In this document: positions 34,812-43,553 of the stretch, piece by piece | Position numbering within the stretch: position 1 is the first letter of the stretch | Layout of the letters: the number at the start of each line of letters is the position of its first letter | Source of the DNA: Shouchella sp047238345 | Lineage (GTDB): Bacteria; Bacillota; Bacilli; Bacillales; Bacillaceae_D | Direction of reading: 5' to 3' | DNA: 64,000 bases | NCBI RefSeq assembly: GCF_047238345.1 | Contig: NZ_JBDFMQ010000001.1 | Location: 3,720,001 to 3,784,000 of the forward strand | Notes under the pieces: model-generated | What the model saw: only the letters and a program-made list of their open reading frames with translations | Told to the model about the DNA's origin: nothing | Databases searched by the model: none | Position numbers and translations under genes: made by a program

Positions 34812-36125
34812 ATGAATGATTTAAAAAGAGGATATCTTAGTAAAAGGGAAATAATGGGGGCGTTATCATTGACTTTATATCTCAGTTTGAAAAAGGCATT
34901 GAAATCAAAAGGCGCAAGACCTTTTTTGATTTCTGGTTTTTTAACTAGTTTAGGAGATTGGATTTATTTTGTAGCGATGTCGGCTTTTTTATTTAATCAA
35001 TTCGGGCCGATCGCCATAGGTTTATTGTCAGTCATTCGACAGACATCAGGGATGTTTTTTGCACCTGTTGCAGGGTTTCTAGCTGATAAATATTCAAAGA
35101 AGAAACTGGTGTTACTATCAAATCTCTCAAGTGCCTTTTTAATGGCCGTCCTTTTAATATTGACCTCTGCGGAAAACCAATCTTTGCTTACATATTTAAT
35201 AATAGGTACCTTATTAGTTTTATCAGCAACTTTAGATAGGATTTGTAAACTTTCATTAGTACCTAATTTAGTTGATAAAGAAGATCGATTAGCTTTAAAC
35301 TCTTTATTAAATACAATTGGGACTTTTTCTTTGATGGTAGCACCTATTTTTGGTGGCTTTTTAGTAGGCACAGGCGTGTTAGCTTGGAATTTCTTATTTA
35401 ATACTATCGCTTATATTTTAAGCTTTTGTCTTTTATCTTTTTTACCTAAGAACATTGGGAGTAACACCCTTATAAAACATAATGAATCTATAACAATTAA
35501 ATCCACTTATAAAGAGTGGGTCGTTGGTGTGAAAGCCATCTTTACAGAGAGGGATATGAGAAGTTTAACAATCTTAATGTTTTTGAATCATGTGATTGTT
35601 GGTTCTACGTTTGTTTTTATCCCAATGTTATCGCAATTAATTGGTTTAGGTGATCAAGGAATAGGATATTTATTAACGGCAATTGGTTTTGGCTCAATCA
35701 TTGGAGCACTCATAGGAGCTATAATTGGAAGTAAGTCTTTAAACGTTGCAATAAGTATAGGTGTTATTGGTTTGCCTCTAACTCTAGCACTCTCAGGTTT
35801 TCACGAATATATTATTATTTCTTTTTTATCTGTTTCACTCTTAGGGATTTTTGCAAATATTGGCGACGGCCCAATGTGGTCCTATTTACAACGGATAACG
35901 CCAAGTGAACAGAGTGGTCGCGTCTTTTCGACAGTAGATGTTATTACAGTAGGTGGTATGTCTCTTGGATCGTTAATAACTGGCTTTTTAATCAGCTATA
36001 TTTCATTGAGATTATCTCTCATTATTTTTGCTAGTGTCATTATTATTGTTAGTGCTTGTTCATTGCTTGAGCTGATTACGAAGAATAAAGGAAAAAACCT
36101 ACAAAATAAGGAGAATACGCAATGA
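34812..36125 (+). CDS. MFS transporter, drug-efflux type
   Basis: A 437-residue major facilitator with 12 helices. The loop 2-3 motif appears as GFLADKYSKKKLVLLSN. The overall pattern (short loops, no large outer domain) fits the multidrug or macrolide-type MFS pumps (MefA/DHA-like) of Firmicutes. Base composition is more AT-rich than the genes to its left, which suggests transfer. The first ATG has no good ribosome site; an ATG 17 codons in, giving MGALSLTLYLS after AAAGGGA, is an alternative start. The stop overlaps the next small frame by four bases (ATGA). Confidence 0.85.
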   Translation: MNDLKRGYLSKREIMGALSLTLYLSLKKALKSKGARPFLISGFLTSLGDWIYFVAMSAFLFNQFGPIAIGLLSVIRQTSGMFFAPVAGFLADKYSKKKLVLLSNLSSAFLMAVLLILTSAENQSLLTYLIIGTLLVLSATLDRICKLSLVPNLVDKEDRLALNSLLNTIGTFSLMVAPIFGGFLVGTGVLAWNFLFNTIAYILSFCLLSFLPKNIGSNTLIKHNESITIKSTYKEWVVGVKAIFTERDMRSLTILMFLNHVIVGSTFVFIPMLSQLIGLGDQGIGYLLTAIGFGSIIGALIGAIIGSKSLNVAISIGVIGLPLTLALSGFHEYIIISFLSVSLLGIFANIGDGPMWSYLQRITPSEQSGRVFSTVDVITVGGMSLGSLITGFLISYISLRLSLIIFASVIIIVSACSLLELITKNKGKNLQNKENTQ

Positions 36126-36358
36126 AGTATTTCTTTATGAAAATTTATTTGAATTTACTGCCCGAAACAGACGACATTTTTATTAAATTCCTGAAGCAAG
36201 TTGTTCATCCTCTTGTTCGTCATTACTACCGGGTAAATGAATATGAAGAAATATCGTTAAGGGGAGAAGTTTTAATTCTCCCCTTTAACATGGCCTTATG
36301 TACTACAATATTTAAAAACCTCACTCACTTATGGTACGGTTCTCCGTGGTGGATGTAA
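36122..36358 (+). CDS. small uncharacterised protein coupled to the MFS gene, 78 residues
   Basis: Starts in an ATGA overlap with the MFS gene, which suggests coupled translation. Residues 1-55 (KIYLNLLPETDDIFIKFL, HPLVRHYYRVNEYEE) look like a real soluble protein; the last 20 residues run into the hairpin at 36317-36366, so the gene may be truncated at its 3' end. No family recognised. Confidence 0.45.
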   Translation: MKYFFMKIYLNLLPETDDIFIKFLKQVVHPLVRHYYRVNEYEEISLRGEVLILPFNMALCTTIFKNLTHLWYGSPWWM

Positions 36359-36366
36359 GTGAGGTT
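36317..36366. terminator. hairpin ending the MFS transcript
   Basis: AACCTCACT (36317-36325) pairs with AGTGAGGTT (36358-36366), with an inner CACTTA/TAAGTG alternative and a T-rich tail TATTTTAT on the plus side. Confidence 0.7.
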
Positions 36367-36369
36367 ATT

Positions 36370-36610
36370 TTATCCTCTGGTTTTGTTATTTCGGAAAACA
36401 TAGACGCAAACATTCAATTTATCAGGTTCATCGGTATTTAAGTCATTCTCAATAGCTATGGAATTACCAATACGTCCTTCTGGATCATAAACAAAACAGA
36501 CCAAAGTTTTTAAAATGAGGATGTGTCTCATATGCTGAAATGTCCACAATAAGCTGTTCACCAACTTCTTTATCAGACAAGTTTTCCCTAGTCCTTTTAA
36601 CCTCAATTAA
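36370..36610 (-). pseudogene. 3' remnant of a DpnII/MboI-like restriction nuclease
   Basis: Two frames join into one protein tail if one A is removed from the run near 36508: EVKRTRENLSDKEVGEQ, then LIVDISAYETHPHFK, then TLVCFVYDPEGRIGNS and IAIENDLNTDE. This arrangement, an E-V-K nuclease strand followed by the CFVYDPEGRI-N motif, is typical of the C-terminal part of DpnII/MboI-like PD-(D/E)XK nucleases found in defence loci. An in-frame TGA lies just upstream, so both the 5' end and the frame are lost. Confidence 0.65.
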
Positions 36611-36641
36611 TAATCATTTATTATATTTATATAAAGATTTG

Positions 36642-36959
36642 TCATTTTAGTTTTAAGTAATTTGAGTTTAATCTAATTAAAAAACTTGACTCATCTTCCT
36701 CATGTTCACTTATTACAGTTAAATCAAAGGAGAATTCATATAATTGATCAAAAATAGTGCTTATCTTATCCAAATCAATTAAAAGTCTACTAGAAAAATC
36801 TTTGTATATTAGCAATAAATCTATATCATTTGGAGTTCTTTTCTCATTGATTATTGATCCAAACAAATACACATTTTCAAATGACTCAAACAATTCTATA
36901 TGATATAGGATTTTCTGAATGACACTATCTTTTTTGTTTAAAGCTATTAATGTATTCAT
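36642..36959 (-). CDS. minimal nucleotidyltransferase (MNT) domain protein
   Basis: About 105 residues of the DNA polymerase beta-like nucleotidyltransferase fold. The active-site strand reads VYLFGSIINEKRTPNDIDLLLIY, i.e. GS-x9-DxD with both Asp present. MNT proteins of this size act as antitoxins of HEPN toxins (by AMP transfer) or as accessory enzymes in defence systems. The frame is open from 36968; ATG 36959 is an alternative. It overlaps the end of the HNH gene by about 35-44 bases, so the two must be translated together; no HEPN gene is adjacent. Confidence 0.8.
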   Translation of the reverse strand: MNTLIALNKKDSVIQKILYHIELFESFENVYLFGSIINEKRTPNDIDLLLIYKDFSSRLLIDLDKISTIFDQLYEFSFDLTVISEHEEDESSFLIRLNSNYLKLK

Positions 36960-38076
36960 AAAATTCATCCATTGTTAGTAACGTAACTTTCATTTCTTTT
37001 GCTAGTTCGTATGCTTCTGCTGAAATACAACTCGCACCATTCCAATTATGTAAGTTTAAAACCACACATTTTTCCTCTGGAGATAGTTGTAGTAATTTAA
37101 CTTTACTTAAGCAATACTCATAAATAAAAACTACCTTTACACCATTTACTGTAATTTCTTTTAGATTGGTTATATCTAAAAAATTAAAATTTAACCTTCT
37201 TGACTTTATAGCCTTTAGAGCATAATTTAAGCTTTCAAATCGAACATTCACTTTCCTAAAACAATTGTGATCATAATACAGTTGTCTTAACCTAGGGGTA
37301 TCGTTAAGAAAAATTTTTTCAGAGTTACTGTCTTTTTTAACCTGTATAAATGGATTATCGACTCCTAAAACAATAAATTCAAATTCTCCCTTATTCTGAA
37401 ATACCGCTATTAAACTCTCAATAGACTCTACAGATGGTATAATGTCTTCATTTAAAGGTTCTATTCCAAACAAGGAGTTAATCTCAGCCGGAAATAACAC
37501 ATGTCTTATTTTTTCTTTACTTAATCGAGTAGCTTCGAACTCATCAATATGAAGAATGAATTTTTGCACTATTGCTAAATTCGAATAACTTTCATTACGA
37601 TGATTTTGAATTAGCTTAGTATTATGTTTTAAAATACTTTTTAGTATTCTATTGTTTGATAAAATCTTCCCTTCAGAAATATCCCATAATTCCCTTTCAG
37701 TCTCTAAATAATAGTTTTCAAAAATTGCTTGATTATGTAATAACAATGGAACTACTTCACTTTTTAAATCCTCAAATGTATCATACTCTTTACTAAAAAA
37801 ACGCTCAAACTCATCCTTACGTATTTGTTTCCATTTTTTAACACAATCTACACTGAATGCACCGTTTTTATCAAAGTTTGTATGACAATTTGGACATAAA
37901 ATAATTAAATTTTCATACGAGTTGTCTTTAGTATCACAATACGGGGTTATATGCGCCTTTTCAATTATGTCGCCACTTTCTTTTAACAATTCTACTTTAC
38001 ATTCTGGATTCATACATCTTCCCATAGATTCAGCATATATCCTTCTTTCAACGTTAGTATTTATGTTTCTGCCCAT
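36925..38076 (-). CDS. HNH endonuclease-domain protein with Rossmann-like C-terminus
   Basis: About 383 residues. The N-terminal HNH nuclease (about 1-90) has CMNPECKVELL, EKAHITPYCDTKDNSYENLIILCPNCH with both zinc Cys pairs and the catalytic His. A helical middle (about 100-210) is followed by a C-terminal domain ending LHNWNGASCISAEAYELAKEMKVTLLTMDEFYEYI, which looks like a Rossmann or nuclease-associated sensor fold. The N-terminal HNH plus C-terminal sensor layout and the length recall HNH effectors of CBASS (Cap5), but no SAVED motif is evident. Start M at 38076 after GGAG; overlaps the MNT gene. Confidence 0.8.
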   Translation of the reverse strand: MGRNINTNVERRIYAESMGRCMNPECKVELLKESGDIIEKAHITPYCDTKDNSYENLIILCPNCHTNFDKNGAFSVDCVKKWKQIRKDEFERFFSKEYDTFEDLKSEVVPLLLHNQAIFENYYLETERELWDISEGKILSNNRILKSILKHNTKLIQNHRNESYSNLAIVQKFILHIDEFEATRLSKEKIRHVLFPAEINSLFGIEPLNEDIIPSVESIESLIAVFQNKGEFEFIVLGVDNPFIQVKKDSNSEKIFLNDTPRLRQLYYDHNCFRKVNVRFESLNYALKAIKSRRLNFNFLDITNLKEITVNGVKVVFIYEYCLSKVKLLQLSPEEKCVVLNLHNWNGASCISAEAYELAKEMKVTLLTMDEFYEYINSFKQKR

Positions 38077-38389
38077 CCCTTTCATCTCCTTCAATCACTT
38101 TAGTCCCTTTTACTATGACTGTATTAAAGAGTTACGTTACTCTAACTAAATAAGCGTTCTATACTTAATAATTTTGTAAGCTTTAAAAATTTCACTAATA
38201 TACTTTAGGATTTGCTTATCTACTATTATAAACACATGTAATAAAACCTCATTTACTAATGTTAATAAATTCTATAAGCATAAATATTAAAACATGAATC
38301 AAAACCTTAAGTGTTTTTCCTCTTTTAAATGCTATAAGAGAAATACTACTTAAACAAAATCTAAATTGGACATACTAGTAATAAAAATA

Positions 38390-39352
38390 TTATATTGCAT
38401 CCGGAAAAACGGGAAATTTAAAGCCATATTTTTTTATAAAATGACTTTTTATCTTTTGAGCCTCTTTAGATGGATTCCCTCTTATAATGTACTCATTTAG
38501 AAGTTTAGTAGAGTAGATAAAAAAGAAATTCCCTATTAAAGCTGACATTTTTATTTTATAATTTTCATCATCTTTCGAAGTATATTTCAGTAAATTCTTA
38601 ACTATTTCTTCCATATTTAAATCTGGAATATAATTATTAATTTCTTTCTTTATACTTTTATAACCATATTGAGGTTTATAGTTAATATCATTTCTTAAAG
38701 ACGAGGGGAAGTTTATATTATAATCATCAGAAATTTGTTTTATATTTCTTAAAAACGTGTATTCATCATCTTTAGTCTTATTGTTTAACATTTCATCTAA
38801 CAACTTTCCTAAAATAGCCCATGTTTGTTCATGCGTACCTTTCTTTGTTTGTTTTAATAATAACGACAGGTCTGATGAATCATCATATTCAACAATGCTG
38901 AATGAATAATTTCCAGAAGGCACTTGTATAAGATCAGTGCTAAACGCCGTTATAATCCTTGATAATTCGTTTGCATCATTAGAATTTAAATAAGTGCAAC
39001 CTCTATGACTCATTCTTAATAATGTATTAATTGTAAAAAAACTAAAATAATAATGAGTTACTACTCCCCAACAAGAAGATATTGTGTTTTTTGACTCTAT
39101 GATATTAAAATATTGTACAAGTGCTCTTGTATAAAAATAATCAATTTCTCCAAGCAAAGCTTTTAGCAAATCATCTTTATTAAAGATAATTTCATATTCT
39201 CTATGGTCAGTAGATTTGACACCTTTTATTTTATTTTTTAATAAATACTTTAGATTATTATATTCAAGCTTGTCCACATCAACTTTATAATTCAATAAAG
39301 GGAAGATATAATTATCCCTTATTAAATTATACCTGTCCCCAAAAATTAACAT
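38390..39352 (-). CDS. uncharacterised protein coupled to the DGQHR gene (HEPN-like helices)
   Basis: A 320-residue, Lys/Asn-rich soluble protein. Residues about 95-115 (WGVVTHYYFSFFTINTLLRM) follow the W-x2-V-x2-YY-x2-FF-x6-LLR pattern of HEPN-like helical proteins that accompany DndB-type genes, but the R-x4-6-H ribonuclease motif is not evident. The start codon shares one base with the stop of the DGQHR gene (TAATG), so the two are coupled and probably work together. Strongly AT-rich. Function unknown; defence is inferred only from the neighbour. Confidence 0.6.
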   Translation of the reverse strand: MLIFGDRYNLIRDNYIFPLLNYKVDVDKLEYNNLKYLLKNKIKGVKSTDHREYEIIFNKDDLLKALLGEIDYFYTRALVQYFNIIESKNTISSCWGVVTHYYFSFFTINTLLRMSHRGCTYLNSNDANELSRIITAFSTDLIQVPSGNYSFSIVEYDDSSDLSLLLKQTKKGTHEQTWAILGKLLDEMLNNKTKDDEYTFLRNIKQISDDYNINFPSSLRNDINYKPQYGYKSIKKEINNYIPDLNMEEIVKNLLKYTSKDDENYKIKMSALIGNFFFIYSTKLLNEYIIRGNPSKEAQKIKSHFIKKYGFKFPVFPDAI

Positions 39353-40353
39353 TAAAACATATCCTCACTAAGACTTTCTCTGTATTTATTTAATTCGTAT
39401 CTCATGTCACTAATTATTCTGTTTAATGTAGCTTTATTTGACCCCGTATAGTTGTCATATTCTAATACAGCCAAGGGCTCTAGTATTTCTTTTAGAGAGT
39501 CTATTTTTACGTCACCTTTTTCCTGTAAACTCCTATTTAAAACTTCATTAAAGATCTCAAATACCGCTTTAAAAATTGTTGCTTTTGTCAATTTTGCGCC
39601 TTCAGCTTTACTTATCTTAAATACATGTTCTATAGCAGTTAAATAATTGTTAACACCTTTAAAAACAATGTTAATATCCCTATGTTCAGAAAGTGGACCT
39701 GCTTTAAAAATAACTTCTGTAGCTTCATTAAAAGCAGCTCTTGAAATTTTTCCAGAGGCACTCTTTGAAGCTGATAATAAGCCAGTCATTGGAGAGCGTT
39801 TTTGGTTAAGCATATCAAATAGTTCTCTTTGCATTTCTTCAATTTTTGTTTCCCTACCTGCAAGCTGTTTAATATCTAGCAATAATGCAGAGGGAACACC
39901 TTTTTGAGTTGTGTTAATATCAATAAAAAGACTAACCTCCTCGGATGACTTTAAATTATTAAAAATAATTACCGGAATTTTATAATTTTTACTCGACTCG
40001 AATAAACCGAAAAGACGATGTTGTCCATCAATTACCAAGAAACTGTCTTTCACTCTAGGAAAGATGAGTTCAGAATCATCATCATCAAAGGTAATCCTAA
40101 CATTATTTTGTGCACTTAGTATTATTGAAGAAGGTATTGTACCCTTTTTTTCATCCAAATATCTGGCAATATCTTTTGCCCTACTTTTATTTAACAACCT
40201 CTGAAAACCCTTGTCATTATCCTCGTTTCTCCGAGTAATAAAGCATACCTCTTTTAAGTCATCACTTGTCATTATAGTGGTGTAGAAAGTATTGTTATTT
40301 TGTTTACACTCTATAGCTGGTACAACAATATTTTTTGCCATGGTAACCTCCAT
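39352..40353 (-). CDS. DGQHR-domain protein (DndB-like)
   Basis: A 333-residue protein with FLVIDGQHRLFGLFES near residue 125 and SLFIDINTTQKGVP near 165, the two hallmark blocks of the DGQHR/DndB family. DndB regulates DNA phosphorothioation genes, and DGQHR proteins recur in several defence loci; the fold is related to ParB-type nucleotide or DNA handling. No dndCDE genes are nearby, so this is not a standard Dnd locus. Two starts are possible: 40353 (AAAGGAG) or the ATG at 40341 (GGAGG, giving MAKNIVVPA). Confidence 0.85.
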   Translation of the reverse strand: MEVTMAKNIVVPAIECKQNNNTFYTTIMTSDDLKEVCFITRRNEDNDKGFQRLLNKSRAKDIARYLDEKKGTIPSSIILSAQNNVRITFDDDDSELIFPRVKDSFLVIDGQHRLFGLFESSKNYKIPVIIFNNLKSSEEVSLFIDINTTQKGVPSALLLDIKQLAGRETKIEEMQRELFDMLNQKRSPMTGLLSASKSASGKISRAAFNEATEVIFKAGPLSEHRDINIVFKGVNNYLTAIEHVFKISKAEGAKLTKATIFKAVFEIFNEVLNRSLQEKGDVKIDSLKEILEPLAVLEYDNYTGSNKATLNRIISDMRYELNKYRESLSEDMF

Positions 40354-40786
40354 AAAAAACTCCTTTATCTATAATAGTCATAAAATACGTATTTTAGAAT
40401 ACTTAAATAAAAAATATACAGTTCAAATTTAGAAAAATTACACACTAAAAAGTGGAGGTCGTTTTGCACACTGTTAGTTCAAAATACTTTTATCCATTAC
40501 AACACCATCTGTAGATCTTACTTATTGAAGCTTCTATGGCAATCCATTTAACACTAACGCAAAACACAGCACGCTTAACAAATCATCTATTAGCGAAAGT
40601 AAAATTAATGTTCAATTATAAAAAGTGAAGGAAAAAACAGCCCAAGTTCCTTCACAATTATTATCGTATTATAAATCAAAAATGTTTATTTATTTTTGAA
40701 GACTATTCTTCACTAAAATACTTTGTACCTAACTTAGTTAAGTACAAAAACCTTGTTACCGCCCTACCAGTTATTATTTTCCTTTT
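40354..40786. other. non-coding region upstream of the DGQHR gene
   Basis: About 430 bases without a supported gene. It contains a hairpin GTGAAGGAA / TTCCTTCAC at 40624-40655, possibly a terminator of the broken gene to the right, and a patch at 40439-40475 with repeated CACACT and GTGGAGGTCGTTTTGCAC that may be an insertion-sequence end. The promoter of the DGQHR gene should lie close to 40370-40420. Confidence 0.4.
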
Positions 40787-41171
40787 TTAAGCATCAATGT
40801 ACTCGTTTGAGTTATAAAGGTTTTTTACTTTTTGCTCAATATAAGCTTGAGGGTTTTGAAGATTGCTTATGTAATCAATATTATTGACTACTCCAATGGC
40901 CACAACTTCAAAGCTTGATAGCATTGTTTGACCTTTGAATCTCTGTACGTCAGAGTAATACTTTTTAATCGAATTTTCTCCTAATGATTCGTTCAGCAAT
41001 TTAAAAGTTTTATTAAAAACTTCCTCTTCTTTAGCGATATTAACCTCGTCAGATAAACAATAGCGCCTCAGTTCTCTTGTCAAAACATCATGGATATCCT
41101 CATTAGAACCAAGTTGTTTTTTTGTTATGTGACGATAAGTACATCCATTTTGTAATTCAACAATGAAAAAC
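40787..41171 (-). pseudogene. C-terminal remnant of a DUF262-type protein
   Basis: An open frame of about 127 codons with no start at its 5' end (it begins right after an in-frame TAG) and a normal stop. It contains KTFKLLNESLGENSIKKYY and RFKGQTMLSSFEVVAIGVVNNID, the pattern found near the C-terminus of DUF262 (GmrSD-related) proteins: lobe helix, RFKG, FE-x2-A-x-G. DUF262 proteins are ParB-like nucleases or NTPases of type IV restriction. The N-terminal catalytic part is missing, so the product is presumably inactive. Confidence 0.55.
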
Positions 41172-41508
41172 TAATATTAGCATATTAGAAAAGAAAACGA
41201 TCTTTTAAATAAAAAAACTAGCCTATTTATGATATTGCTCTTGATACGCTTCCCTATAGGTACGGAAAATAAATAGTAGGCTGCTTATGGGGAAGTGTTT
41301 TTATGTCCAAACTAAATAAATATTCACTAGCTAATCGTACTTTAGGTCAATCGAGTGTCTTGAATACAAGTCAATATTCTTAGCTTTAATGGCTTATCCA
41401 TGCTATCCACCTCCATTGAAAACATAAATATATACATTACCACATTAAGTTTGTAGCTGAAATAAAAAAATGATGAAAACAAGTTTATAAAACTCATGTC
41501 TCCATCAT
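41172..41508. other. non-coding region between two defence-type genes
   Basis: About 335 bases. A plus-strand frame of 26 codons (41303-41383, MSKLNKYSLANRT...) has only a weak ribosome site. GATATTGCTCTTGATACGCT lies just upstream of it. I see no firm signal here. Confidence 0.3.
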
Positions 41509-42693
41509 TTATTTTTTAGCAATTAATTTAACACTTGCTATTTTTTTAGTTTCAAACGTGTCTGTATTTTTTATATACGACATTAAAAAGTCTGTTTCGA
41601 ATCCAAAAACTCTTGTTAGGAAACCCAACTCTATATTTAAGTCTCGTAAAAAATCATTTAGTGATAATTCATGGCTAAAGACCATATCAAATAGGCTCTT
41701 CACCCTTGCTGGCCTAACTAATGCAATTTTATCATCCAGCGGCTCCTGTTTTTTGTAACCTTTACGATTAATAGCTATATTGAATCGTCTATACTTATCG
41801 TACTCAAGTAAACCCAATTTGTTTGCACGATAAGCAATAGCTTGAATTGATACTTGCCACTTTTCCTTCAAACTTAAATAAGAGTCTGGATTAGTGACGC
41901 TTTTCAATTCCAGAAAATCGTACGTAAATTCTTGTTCTGGTAATAGAAAATATCCTGCAAATAAGTTTGCTTCTTGCTCTAGTTTGTTTTCCCTTTTTTT
42001 ATCATGCGTTCTTACGTCCTTCATGTAATGTAACAGTAAATGACCCAACTCATGTGCTAAATCAAAATTACGCCTTACATTAACTCTTTTCTGATTACCT
42101 AACATTATTATTGGTCTTTCCTCATTTATCCAAGTACTATAAGCGTCGGCTCCTTCACCTACACTTTTTTCCAGAATTATAATACCACTGTTTTCCAAAA
42201 GGTATAATAATTGATTATTATTACCTTTGTTCAAACCCAGAAATTTTCTGCTATGTTCCGCTATCTCTTTGATTAACTCATCTATAGTAATTTTGTCGTA
42301 TTTCTGGTTAGTCAAATTGATCACATAGTCACGTAACGATACTATAGTACTCTGTGGCATAATTACATATGATTCAATAGGTTGTAGCAAAGCATCAATA
42401 AAAGCAAGATGCTTTGCTTCTTCGACCACATGAAATCTATCACCTATTGTCTCAGACCTATACGCAATTAAGTTTGCTTCGACTTCAGTTTTCAAGAAAT
42501 CTTCTTTAATAAAATACTTTCTTCTTACCTCAAATAAATCACTAAATCTTGATAACTCTTCAAACGTCGGAACAACATAGTTGCATTCAAGTTGCCAAAT
42601 TCTATGACTACTTACCATAACATGGTCTGCCAGTTCATTAATTGAAAAACCGAATAACATACGTATGTTGGTCAAATTATTACCAACAAACAT
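41509..42693 (-). CDS. XRE-ImmA/IrrE metallopeptidase fusion (RosmerTA-like antitoxin)
   Basis: A 394-residue fusion. Residues 1-60 form an XRE-type HTH (NNLTNIRMLFGFSINELADHV; SSHRIWQLECNY). The central COG2856/ImmA-IrrE zinc protease has DLAHELGHLLLHYM (HExxH) and the third-ligand segment EQEANLFAGYFLLPEQEF. Such XRE-Zn-peptidases act as regulators and antitoxins in mobile elements and in RosmerTA-type toxin-antitoxin pairs. Its gene starts 13 bases after the gene for a 238-residue partner, giving the two-gene layout of such pairs. All catalytic residues are present. Confidence 0.85.
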   Translation of the reverse strand: MFVGNNLTNIRMLFGFSINELADHVMVSSHRIWQLECNYVVPTFEELSRFSDLFEVRRKYFIKEDFLKTEVEANLIAYRSETIGDRFHVVEEAKHLAFIDALLQPIESYVIMPQSTIVSLRDYVINLTNQKYDKITIDELIKEIAEHSRKFLGLNKGNNNQLLYLLENSGIIILEKSVGEGADAYSTWINEERPIIMLGNQKRVNVRRNFDLAHELGHLLLHYMKDVRTHDKKRENKLEQEANLFAGYFLLPEQEFTYDFLELKSVTNPDSYLSLKEKWQVSIQAIAYRANKLGLLEYDKYRRFNIAINRKGYKKQEPLDDKIALVRPARVKSLFDMVFSHELSLNDFLRDLNIELGFLTRVFGFETDFLMSYIKNTDTFETKKIASVKLIAKK

Positions 42694-42706
42694 GTTTGTT
42701 CACCCC

Positions 42707-43423
42707 TTACTCATTTCCTGCACCCTTTTCACTAATCAACTTAAAGCCAAAACTATGACCAGAAAGCTCTTCTGGAACATCATTTTCTACTGCAGATAGA
42801 TCCGCACTGTCAATCTTTACTGTACTTTTATCAATATAACTAGTTAAATCATTAATTAAAAAGCTTCTATCCGTTTCAGGTATTGGCATACCTAGAGTAA
42901 TTTCTTTTATCATTTTAGCATCATCCAAGGAATAAGACACAATATAAAAACGATCATATTGTGACCGTAATACTTCAACTTCCTCATTCGATAATGATAG
43001 ACCAGCATTTTCATCAATTATCGTTAAGTCCTCTTGAAATAAACTGGCTTGCTCACTTTCTCCTGGAAAGTTAATATGGGAGTTAATTTTAGATAGCTTA
43101 ACTAAATAATTATCCTGATCCAAGGTTTTTATATACTTGGTTTTACGGTTCCCACTTTTTATAATAAATATGCTTTTTTCATCAACAAATTGCAAATATC
43201 CCCAAGTGTACCCTGCCTTTTCTTTCTTAAAAGTTACACCTTCACTTTTACAAGCTTCCGCAGTGTTATGGTCAATATGATTTCCTTTAACCCAAGCATA
43301 TGCTGAACTAACATGCATAATCTCATTTTTTTCTTTTCGTTCTTTCAAATAGTCTTTATAACCTTTCAAAATTCCATCTACAATTTTCTGATTTAATTTT
43401 TCATTGAATTTATATTCTTTCAT
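42707..43423 (-). CDS. uncharacterised partner of the XRE-protease (possible toxin; DUF5986-like)
   Basis: A 238-residue soluble protein. It has an N-terminal helical region (KIVDGILKGYKDYL), the block SSAYAWVKGNHIDHN, an aromatic WGYLQFVD strand and an acidic middle. By pattern and by its place before an ImmA/IrrE gene it resembles the DUF5986 group, a match made from memory. It may be the effector controlled by the protease. The ribosome site is AAAGGAG. No nuclease or other catalytic motif is visible. Confidence 0.6.
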   Translation of the reverse strand: MKEYKFNEKLNQKIVDGILKGYKDYLKERKEKNEIMHVSSAYAWVKGNHIDHNTAEACKSEGVTFKKEKAGYTWGYLQFVDEKSIFIIKSGNRKTKYIKTLDQDNYLVKLSKINSHINFPGESEQASLFQEDLTIIDENAGLSLSNEEVEVLRSQYDRFYIVSYSLDDAKMIKEITLGMPIPETDRSFLINDLTSYIDKSTVKIDSADLSAVENDVPEELSGHSFGFKLISEKGAGNE

Positions 43424-43553
43424 GTCATACCATTCTCCTTTATCTAAATATTTTACTTAACATAATAGTAACACAATTATTCCGGTATTTAACATATACC
43501 CAGTGAAAATGGTTCTAGTTTTTACATGGGAATGCTAATAGCTAAGAATCAAT

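Noticed and set aside
40439..40475. End of an IS element
   Set aside because: Short repeated CACACT motifs alone are not enough; no transposase fragment was found on either side.
41303..41383. 26-codon plus-strand gene
   Set aside because: Weak ribosome spacing, no membrane or charged pattern, and no partner gene.
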